NCBI GenBank assembly: GCA_022361135.1
Contig: JAKSBM010000652.1
Coordinates: 1-6,371, forward strand
DNA: 6,371 nt
DNA from: Desulfobacterales bacterium
Lineage (GTDB): Bacteria > Desulfobacterota > Desulfobacteria > Desulfobacterales > Desulfobacteraceae
Direction: 5' to 3'
Shown here one piece after another: positions 1-4,657 of the stretch (positions within the stretch are counted from its first letter, which is position 1; the number at the start of each line of letters is the position of its first letter). The notes beneath the pieces were generated by a model. The model searched no databases and had not been told where the DNA came from. It worked only from the letters and a program-made list of their open reading frames with translations. Position numbers and translations under genes: made by a program.

Positions 1-546
1 AAGGCCCAGGAACTGAGTCTGGGGGAACCGGTGGATGGGGTGATTGTGAATTCATTTCCCATGGATATCAATTTCAAGCAGTCCATGAAATGCGTGGGCA
101 ACAGCCTGCCCGCCCTGAAACCCAACGGGGTAGTCATGGGATTTTTGCGGGCGGACCGGGGCCTGGACGACACCCCCCTGCCCGACAAGATGCCCCTTCC
201 CCTCTGGCTCATTCGGGCCATCCTCCGCCTGCTGGGGCCGTCCCGGGTATTTGATTTTTTGAAGCGGGTAAAAAAGGGACTCAATGCCGAGGAAAAATTC
301 CTCTACTACTATATGCTCCAACTCATCCGGGAACACCGCCTTTTCCTCCATGTGCCCACCCTGTCGGACCTGGAACGGGAACGGCTCTTCTACTTCACCC
401 ATTGCCCCTCGCCCCAGTCAGTCATTGACCAGGCCGGGCGCAGGCTCAAGGACAATGCCACCGTGGCCGTCTTCCCCAAGGGGGGAGCCACTTACCCTTT
501 CATCCACCGGGGCAGCACCCCGGAAGCATTCAGGTCCCAATCCTGA
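1..546 (+). CDS. LarA-family (nickel-pincer cofactor) racemase/epimerase-like protein, C-terminal part, 5' end outside the window
   Basis: The frame is open from base 1, so the gene starts upstream; 181 C-terminal residues are visible, ending at TGA 544-546. The LarA family (lactate racemase and related 2-hydroxyacid racemases/epimerases) uses a nickel-pincer nucleotide in the cytoplasm. What I see is the family's second domain: VDGVIVNSFPMDINFKQSMK at residues 11-30 matches the conserved 'D-V-V-I-x-S-x-G-Y-P-x-D-I/L-N-x-x-Q-x-x-K' stretch. It is followed by ALKPNGVVM, and near the end by VAVFPKGGATYP, matching the 'P-x-G-x-x-T-x-P' close of LarA. The lysine and histidines that hold the cofactor lie mostly in the missing N-terminal half, so nickel dependence and substrate cannot be judged. 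The last 15 or so codons and the stop lie inside a direct repeat whose second copy is upstream of hisA. Family assignment fairly sure; substrate unknown. Confidence 0.72.
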   Translation, partial: KAQELSLGEPVDGVIVNSFPMDINFKQSMKCVGNSLPALKPNGVVMGFLRADRGLDDTPLPDKMPLPLWLIRAILRLLGPSRVFDFLKRVKKGLNAEEKFLYYYMLQLIREHRLFLHVPTLSDLERERLFYFTHCPSPQSVIDQAGRRLKDNATVAVFPKGGATYPFIHRGSTPEAFRSQS

Positions 547-583
547 CAAAGGCCCCCTGGTTTCATCCATGGCTGTGATTTCC

Positions 584-603
584 CCCCGGATATGGAGCCG
601 GGG
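584..603 (+). other. GC-rich hairpin in the spacer, left repeat copy
   Basis: CCCCGG (584-589) can pair with CCGGGG (598-603) around an 8-base loop. No T-run follows, so it is not a standard intrinsic terminator. A hairpin sits at the equivalent place in the right copy (1910-1926), although the loop sequences differ. Role unknown; it may only reflect GC richness. Confidence 0.4.
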
Positions 604-627
604 CCACCATGAACAAAGGACATTGGC

Positions 628-675
628 ATGAAATTCAGACCCGGCTTTGACCTGCTTCAAGGCAAGATAATCTAG
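628..675 (+). pseudogene. hisA 5' remnant (15 codons, then in-frame TAG)
   Basis: ATG at 628 opens MKFRPGFDLLQGKII and stops at TAG 673-675. The intact hisA starts MKFRPCIDLRQGKVVQ, so 11 of 15 codons agree and the stop sits exactly where hisA has CAG (Gln16). The Shine-Dalgarno-like AAAGGA is also kept, nine bases upstream (613-618 relative to the ATG at 628). Most differences from the intact copy in the last codons are transitions, as expected of a decaying duplicate. No further hisA sequence follows before the outer-membrane protein gene. It could in principle still be translated as a short leader peptide, but nothing else supports that. Confidence 0.8.
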
Positions 676-735
676 ACAACATTGAACACCGAACTTGACT
701 GATTTTTAACCCCCTCGGCCCCATGGCATTTTTTA

Positions 736-765
736 TTGACTTATGGGGATAGGAAGCAATAGGCT
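736..765 (+). promoter_or_regulatory. Weak sigma70-like promoter candidate for the outer-membrane protein gene
   Basis: TTGACT at 736-741 is a good -35 match. The best -10 at 18-base spacing is TAGGCT (760-765), only three of six consensus positions. It sits about 40 bases before the start codon at 803, and it lies outside the repeat, so it would belong to the inserted segment. Tentative. Confidence 0.25.
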
Positions 766-802
766 ACTTCTATTTTTTTGGGATCTTTATGGGGGGAAAT
801 TT

Positions 803-1765
803 ATGCTGGGTCGAATAATTGTTCTGTTGATGATGGGAATGTTTTGGATCTGTCAGCCGGTGTTTGGGGAAGCCCGTCCCTTTTATATGGGGGTGAACGG
901 GGGACCGACCCTGGTGGTTTTACCCCAATGGGAGATTTTTCACGAGGTGGACGGGAATTACCTCCCCATTGGCGGGCCTTTCTTCCGGGGGGATGATGAA
1001 TTGACCGGCCCCGGGTTGGGGATGGTTCTGGGCTACGACGGACCGGGGCCGTTTTTTGTGGAGGCCCGGCTGGGCTGGGTTAAAGCCCATGGTCGGTATG
1101 GGCAAGTTATTGCCAATGATTCGGCCAATAATTTCCGCATCACCTATTTTGACGGAAACAATGGGTTACACCTTTGGGCCGGGAATACCGTCGATGGTGA
1201 ATTGAATACCCGGATTTCCCAGGGGGAGGCGGCTTTGGATCTGGGGTTTGCTCTAAATACCGGACTGGGGTCGGTGAAGCTCACCGCAGGCCCCCTCTGG
1301 GGGCATCTGGACCGGGAATATGATTCAAGTTTTCTCCACCCGCTGAATGTGGTCTATTCCCAGGATGAAGCCCTGGACAGTGAATATCTGGGCGTGCGGC
1401 TGGGGGTAAAGGCCCGATGGGCCGTCCGGCCGGCCTGGGATCTGGCCCTGGCCGGGGGCATGGCCCTGGTGGAGATGGAAGGCCGGTACCAAGGGGTCGG
1501 GTATCTGGACGGGGTATTCAATGGGAAGGACAGTGTCCGGGACCGTCAAACCACCTGGCGGGGAGATCTGGGCGTCTCACTTTCCCATGCATATGCCCCC
1601 GGAATTGAATTTATCCTGGGGGCAGACCTGGTTTGGTACAAGGATATTCCCCGGGTGGTCCAGCCCACAGGTAGTCGTCATTACAATAATTTTGTTCCCG
1701 TCCAGCTGGCCTTTGAATCGGCCCGAATTTGGAAGGTGACCGGGGAAATCCGGTTCTATTTTTAG
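803..1765 (+). CDS. Outer-membrane beta-barrel protein with signal peptide, unknown family
   Basis: The product is 320 residues. The N-terminus MLGRIIVLLMMGMFWICQPVFG is a Sec signal peptide: one Arg, a hydrophobic core, and likely cleavage after Gly22 or Ala24. There is no lipobox around Cys17. The mature part is rich in Gly, Tyr, Trp and Phe with alternating polar/hydrophobic stretches such as GPFFVEARLGWVKA, SEYLGVRLGVKARWAV and GEIRFYF. It ends in Phe after an aromatic-rich strand, the usual BAM-recognised C-terminal signature. A barrel of perhaps 8-12 strands is likely; pore or ligand cannot be named. I chose ATG 803 because a G-rich site (GGGGGA, 792-797) lies five bases upstream and the signal peptide begins there. 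An in-frame ATG at 743 would add 20 residues before the signal peptide and has no ribosome site. The gene lies between two repeat copies that separate it from its neighbours, so it is probably its own transcription unit. It could be a structural porin-like or an adhesin-like barrel. Confidence 0.72.
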   Translation: MLGRIIVLLMMGMFWICQPVFGEARPFYMGVNGGPTLVVLPQWEIFHEVDGNYLPIGGPFFRGDDELTGPGLGMVLGYDGPGPFFVEARLGWVKAHGRYGQVIANDSANNFRITYFDGNNGLHLWAGNTVDGELNTRISQGEAALDLGFALNTGLGSVKLTAGPLWGHLDREYDSSFLHPLNVVYSQDEALDSEYLGVRLGVKARWAVRPAWDLALAGGMALVEMEGRYQGVGYLDGVFNGKDSVRDRQTTWRGDLGVSLSHAYAPGIEFILGADLVWYKDIPRVVQPTGSRHYNNFVPVQLAFESARIWKVTGEIRFYF

Positions 1766-1801
1766 GATTGAAGACCATGGGGAATGGGTGGAACCGATAA
1801 C

Positions 1802-1825
1802 AAAAGGGATGGGAATTTCCTTTTT
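1802..1825 (+). terminator. Weak intrinsic terminator candidate after the outer-membrane protein gene
   Basis: AAAAGGGA (1802-1809) can pair with TTTCCTTT and neighbours (1817-1824), including one G-T wobble, around a 7-base loop, ending in TTTTT. It begins 36 bases after the stop at 1765. The stem is AT-rich and would be weak. Confidence 0.3.
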
Positions 1826-1870
1826 AACCATCCACCGGGGCTGCATCCCGTAGGCATTTAGATCCCGGGC

Positions 1871-1900
1871 TTGACAAAGGCCCTTGGTTTCATCTATGGC
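1871..1900 (+). promoter_or_regulatory. Candidate hisA promoter
   Basis: TTGACA at 1871-1876 is a perfect -35 hexamer. With 18-base spacing the -10 would be TATGGC (1895-1900), three of six. In the left copy the same positions read CTGACA and CATGGC, so both hexamers are weaker there, as expected if only the right copy still drives a gene. The overlap with the former LarA-like stop codon is a reason for caution. Confidence 0.35.
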
Positions 1901-1909
1901 TGTGATCTC

Positions 1910-1926
1910 CCCCCGGGGTCCGGGGG
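1910..1926 (+). other. GC-rich hairpin in the hisA leader
   Basis: CCCCCGG (1910-1916) pairs perfectly with CCGGGGG (1920-1926) around the 3-base loop GGT. It ends 34 bases before the hisA ATG, clear of the ribosome site, and has no T-run. The left repeat copy has a shorter stem at the matching place. It could slow transcription or affect mRNA stability; no known riboswitch or his attenuator (no His-rich leader peptide) is recognised. Confidence 0.45.
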
Positions 1927-1946
1927 CGGCAAGAACCTGACCAAAA

Positions 1947-1951
1947 AAGGA
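1947..1951 (+). promoter_or_regulatory. Ribosome binding site that fixes the hisA start
   Basis: AAGGA lies nine bases before ATG 1961. It is preceded by an A-run and supports this ATG over any start further upstream, such as the TTG at 1871 that lengthens the frame by 30 non-homologous codons. Confidence 0.6.
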
Positions 1952-1960
1952 CGTTTATCC

Positions 1961-2734
1961 ATGAAATTCAGACCCTGCATTGACCTGCGCCAGGGCAAGG
2001 TGGTCCAGATCGTGGGCTCCACCCTCAAGGACCAGGCACCGGACACCATTGTGACCAATTTTGAAAGCCCGGACTCTCCGGCGGATTTTGCACGGACCTA
2101 CCAGAAGGACGGACTGGTGGGCGGCCATGTCATTGCCCTGGGCCCGGGGAATAAAGAAGCGGCCCTGTCAGCGCTTTCCGCCTACCCCGGCGGCCTCCAG
2201 ATGGGGGGTGGGGTCACCCCGGACAATGCCGGGGAATTTTTGGACGCCGGTGCCTCCCACGTCATTGTCACCTCCTATGTTTTTTCCAAGGGATGCATGG
2301 ACATGGATCGGCTTCAAAAACTGGTGAAGGCCGTGGGCAAAAAGCGACTGGTCCTGGACCTGAGCTGCCGCTCCCGGGACGGGCAATTCTGGATTGTAAC
2401 GGACCGGTGGCAGAATTTCACCCAGACCCCGGTGACCCCGGAAACATTAAATGCGCTGGCTGAGTATTGCGATGAATTCCTGGTCCACGGGGTGGATGTG
2501 GAGGGAAAAATGCAGGGCATCCAGGCGGACCTGGTCTCCCTTTTGGGAAAGCACAGCCCCATTCCCGTCACCTATGCCGGCGGGGCCAGCGCCTTTGAAG
2601 ACCTGGACCAAGTCAAGGCCATGGGCAGCAACCGGGTAGCCCTCACCATCGGCTCGGCCCTGGATATCTTTGGCGGGGAAATTCCCTATGCCGATGTGGT
2701 GGCCTGGCACCATAACAACCAAAGACCGGAATAA
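1961..2734 (+). CDS. hisA: HisA, eukaryotic-type phosphoribosylformimino-AICAR-phosphate (ProFAR) isomerase
   Basis: This 257-residue cytoplasmic TIM-barrel enzyme isomerises ProFAR to PRFAR, the fourth step of histidine synthesis. The sequence is of the form found in fungi and plants rather than the usual bacterial HisA. It has MKFRPCIDLRQGKVVQIVG at the start with the first catalytic Asp at 8, LVLDLSCR with the second at Asp133, and VTDRWQNF at 147-153. It also has HGVDVEGKMQGI (176-187), SPIPVTYAGG (199-208) and GSALDIFGG (231-239), ending near DVVAWH. The GGG at 82-84 and AGG at 206-208 are the phosphate-binding loops. Length fits the family. The start at 1961 is set by homology, the ribosome site at 1947 and the duplicated 5' end at 628. 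No other his gene is present, so it stands outside a his operon. It was probably originally next to the LarA-like gene. Confidence 0.93.
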   Translation: MKFRPCIDLRQGKVVQIVGSTLKDQAPDTIVTNFESPDSPADFARTYQKDGLVGGHVIALGPGNKEAALSALSAYPGGLQMGGGVTPDNAGEFLDAGASHVIVTSYVFSKGCMDMDRLQKLVKAVGKKRLVLDLSCRSRDGQFWIVTDRWQNFTQTPVTPETLNALAEYCDEFLVHGVDVEGKMQGIQADLVSLLGKHSPIPVTYAGGASAFEDLDQVKAMGSNRVALTIGSALDIFGGEIPYADVVAWHHNNQRPE

Positions 2735-2788
2735 AAAACACCGACCGCTACATTCCTTTAGATCACTTACCATTACTAGTAAATTTAG

Positions 2789-2817
2789 TTGACTTGTTTT
2801 AGAGGGTCCCCTACAAA
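2789..2817 (+). promoter_or_regulatory. Sigma70-like promoter candidate for the operon
   Basis: TTGACT (2789-2794) is followed after 17 bases by TACAAA (2812-2817), four of six -10 matches. The -10 overlaps the ATG at 2817, so if this promoter is used the first gene would have to start at ATG 2871 instead. That later start has only a distant purine-rich site (AGGGGA, 15 bases upstream). The 2735-2816 spacer contains no other clear signal. Confidence 0.28.
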
Positions 2818-4292
2818 TGGCCCAATCAGGCTCAATTAATCTTAAAACCAAGGGGAAATCCCTAAGTGACATGGAAAAAAGTTTAAAATCACCGCTGTTT
2901 GTAGATTTAGATGGAACGTTTATTAAATCAGACACATTATATGAAAGCGCACTCGTTGCCATCAAACAAAACCCCATTATTTTTTTTAAGCTTCTGCTTT
3001 GGTTGTTCCAGGGAAAAACAATTCTAAAACAGAAGCTTGCCGAATGTGTAGCACTTCAAACGCATTTACTTCCACGCAATCCGGAATTTCATGCGTTTTT
3101 AAAAAAAGAAAAAAACAAAAGGGATATTATTTTATCCACAGGAAGTGCAGAAAGGTATGCCAAGGAGTTTGCCCAGCAATCAGACATATTTTCAGCCTTT
3201 ATCAGCTCGACCCCGGATTTAAACCTTAAGGGGAAAAATAAACTCAAAAAAATACAGGAAACTTCGAAATCCTTTTCCTATGCAGGGAACAGCTTGGAAG
3301 ACTTTGAAATTTTTCCCCATGCCGAAGAAAAATACCTGGTTAATCCAAGCAAGCGCGCTAAAAAAAAGGCATTTTCTTCTGAGATAAACAAAATTTTCGA
3401 TGATAACCCCATGGGATTTAGGGATATTTTAAAACAAGTTCGAATTCACCAATGGTTTAAAAATTTTTTACTTTTCGTCCCCCTGCTGGTTTCGGGGAAA
3501 TACCTGAATCCAGGTTGTTTTTTATCCGCCGTCATTGGATTTTTCAGTTTCAGTTGTATCGCTTCGGCCACATATATAGTAAATGATTTACTTGACATAA
3601 ATTCGGACCGGCAATGCACAAGCAAGCAGCACAGACCTGTTGCAGCCGGTAAATTAGGTATTCTAAATGCCGTGGTTTTGGCATCTATTCTCTTCCTGAC
3701 GGCGCTGGTCTCGGCGTCAGCTTTAAACGGATATTTTACACAAATACTATTGACCTATTTACTCTGCACTTTGATTTACTCCTTCAAGATCAAACAACAC
3801 ATGGGGTTGGATGTCATCACTCTGGCAGGACTCTATACCATCCGAATCGCAGCCGGAGCAGCCATATTATCCGTACCGGTTTCTTTCTGGCTTCTCTCCT
3901 TTTCCATGTTTATTTTCTTCAGTCTGGCACTGCTCAAACGATGCGCGGAACTAAAAAGTTTGGAGGATCAAAAAGGTGAAACAATGAACGGCCGGGGCTA
4001 TACAACAAGGGACTTCCCAACCTTGTCCAGCATCGGTATAACATCCGGGGGAATGGCCCTGGTCACATTCTGCCTGTTCATACAAAGCGAATCCATATCG
4101 ACCCAATACACACGACCTGTATTAATTTGGATAATCATCCCCGTCATTGGCTACTGGCTCACCCGAATGTGGATCAAAACCCATCGCGGAGAAATGCACG
4201 ATGACCCCATCGTCTTCTCAATAACGGACAGACCAAGCATCACCTCAATAATTATCATGATTACCTTAACCATTCTAGGAAAACTCCTATGA
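2817..4292 (+). CDS. HAD domain fused to UbiA-superfamily transferase (polyprenyl-phosphate phosphoribosyltransferase-like)
   Basis: The product is 491 residues in two parts. Residues 25-190 are a HAD-like domain with motif I DLDGT (Asp30, Asp32), motif II ILSTGS (Ser107/Thr108), basic residues near 139-145, and a motif IV-like GNSLED (157-162), where Asn158 replaces the usual first Asp. Residues about 205-490 are a polytopic UbiA-type transferase. It shows NDLLDINSDR (256-265, the N-D-x-x-D-x-x-x-D metal/diphosphate motif), QHRPVAAGKL (271-280) and LDVITLAGLYTIRIAAG (331-347). This resembles mycobacterial Rv3806c, which joins PRPP to decaprenyl phosphate at the inner membrane as the first step to decaprenyl-phosphoryl arabinose. 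The HAD half may remove the 5-phosphate from that product (inference). ATG 2817 has a GAGG 10-11 bases upstream; ATG 2871 (Met19) is an alternative just before the HAD domain. The stop overlaps the next gene as ATGA. Other UbiA substrates (quinone, heme) are less likely given the HAD fusion and neighbours. Confidence 0.82.
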   Translation: MAQSGSINLKTKGKSLSDMEKSLKSPLFVDLDGTFIKSDTLYESALVAIKQNPIIFFKLLLWLFQGKTILKQKLAECVALQTHLLPRNPEFHAFLKKEKNKRDIILSTGSAERYAKEFAQQSDIFSAFISSTPDLNLKGKNKLKKIQETSKSFSYAGNSLEDFEIFPHAEEKYLVNPSKRAKKKAFSSEINKIFDDNPMGFRDILKQVRIHQWFKNFLLFVPLLVSGKYLNPGCFLSAVIGFFSFSCIASATYIVNDLLDINSDRQCTSKQHRPVAAGKLGILNAVVLASILFLTALVSASALNGYFTQILLTYLLCTLIYSFKIKQHMGLDVITLAGLYTIRIAAGAAILSVPVSFWLLSFSMFIFFSLALLKRCAELKSLEDQKGETMNGRGYTTRDFPTLSSIGITSGGMALVTFCLFIQSESISTQYTRPVLIWIIIPVIGYWLTRMWIKTHRGEMHDDPIVFSITDRPSITSIIIMITLTILGKLL

Positions 4293-4657
4293 GCTCCTTG
4301 ACGGTATCCTTTATTTTAACCAGCATATCCCTTTCGGTCGGCGCTCAAATCCTATTTAAATGCGGCATGTCGGCACCAAAAATCCAAACCGCACTCAACA
4401 CGGAAAACCTCAGTGCCCTATGGCCAATAATCGGTAATCCATATATTTGGGGGGGATTAACGGCCTACGCACTAAGTGCTACATTATGGCTCCTTGTTCT
4501 TTCAAAGGTTGAAGTCAGTCAAGCTTACCCATTTGTCGGCCTGGGTTTCATCGGAACCATGGTATTTGGAAACATTGTTCTCAATGAACCCATCACAGGT
4601 GGAAAATTCGTGGGGACTCTGCTGGTTGTCACTGGAGTGATACTCATCTCCCGATGA
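4289..4657 (+). CDS. SMR-fold membrane protein, ArnE-like lipid-linked sugar flippase candidate
   Basis: The product is 122 residues with four hydrophobic segments (about 4-23, 52-71, 77-97 and 105-121), the size and topology of the small multidrug resistance/EamA half-size family. LSVGAQILFKCGM (15-27) and WLLVLSKVEVSQAYPFVGLGF (67-87) match the ArnE/ArnF pattern 'LSVxxQxxxKxxx ... WLLVLxxVxVxxAYPxxxLxF', and NEP at 99-101 is also kept. The glutamate that binds drug and proton in EmrE helix 1 has no counterpart here, which points to a lipid-sugar carrier rather than a drug exporter. ATG 4289 overlaps the previous stop (ATGA), and AGGA lies eight bases upstream (4277-4280), so it has its own ribosome site plus translational coupling. 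Placed between a lipid-pentose synthase and a GT-C-like protein, its likely role is to flip or help flip polyprenyl-phosphoryl pentose. The ArnE/F pair normally acts as a heterodimer; no partner is visible, so a homodimer is possible. Confidence 0.75.
   Translation: MSSLTVSFILTSISLSVGAQILFKCGMSAPKIQTALNTENLSALWPIIGNPYIWGGLTAYALSATLWLLVLSKVEVSQAYPFVGLGFIGTMVFGNIVLNEPITGGKFVGTLLVVTGVILISR

Larger units (their letters stand above)
501..676 (+). repeat. Left copy of a direct repeat spanning the LarA-like gene end, spacer and hisA start
   Basis: This segment aligns with 1829-2009. The coding end of the LarA-like gene (501-546) matches at roughly 80 percent by hand count, the spacer 547-589 at roughly 90 percent with one 1-base gap, and the hisA-like start 628-676 at roughly 80 percent. 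Bases 590-627 are poorly aligned and need several indels. In this copy the LarA-like reading frame is intact and the hisA part is broken. The two copies bracket the outer-membrane protein gene. Homology upstream of 501 and downstream of 676 fades into noise by eye. Confidence 0.85.
1829..2009 (+). repeat. Right copy of the direct repeat (broken LarA-like tail, spacer, intact hisA start)
   Basis: This is the counterpart of 501-676. In the frame matching the LarA-like tail it reads IHRGCIP, then TAG, then AFRSRA and TGA (1872-1874), where the left copy reads IHRGSTPEAFRSQS and TGA. It is therefore a fragment of that gene's 3' end with a nonsense change. The distance from the shared TGA to the hisA ATG is 89 bases here and 84 in the left copy. 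That difference is not a multiple of three, which argues that the spacer is non-coding and that hisA does not start upstream of 1961. Confidence 0.85.

Noticed and set aside
52..402. Long open frame on the - strand opposite the LarA-like gene
   Set aside because: It is a shadow of a GC-rich coding region; the protein has no recognisable features, while the + frame matches a known family.
743..802. Earlier ATG at 743 for the outer-membrane protein gene
   Set aside because: It would put 20 residues before a clear signal peptide and has no ribosome site; ATG 803 has one.
1871..1960. In-frame extension of hisA upstream to the TTG at 1871 (30 extra codons)
   Set aside because: The extension has no similarity to HisA, overlaps the remnant of the LarA-like stop, and the spacing in the duplicated copy differs by 5 bases, which breaks the frame. 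AAGGA at 1947 supports ATG 1961.
2447..2977. 176-codon open frame on the - strand across the hisA end and the operon start
   Set aside because: It crosses the composition break, runs antisense to two well-supported genes, and its sequence shows no domain.
2817..4292. Quinone or heme prenyltransferase (UbiA, MenA, CyoE)
   Set aside because: The HAD fusion, the NDLLDINSDR...QHRPVAAGKL arrangement and the neighbouring flippase-like and GT-C-like genes fit the phosphoribosyl-lipid branch better; no quinone or heme gene is nearby.
4289..4657. Multidrug exporter of the EmrE type
   Set aside because: The essential helix 1 glutamate is missing, and both sequence pattern and context fit an ArnE-like lipid-sugar carrier.
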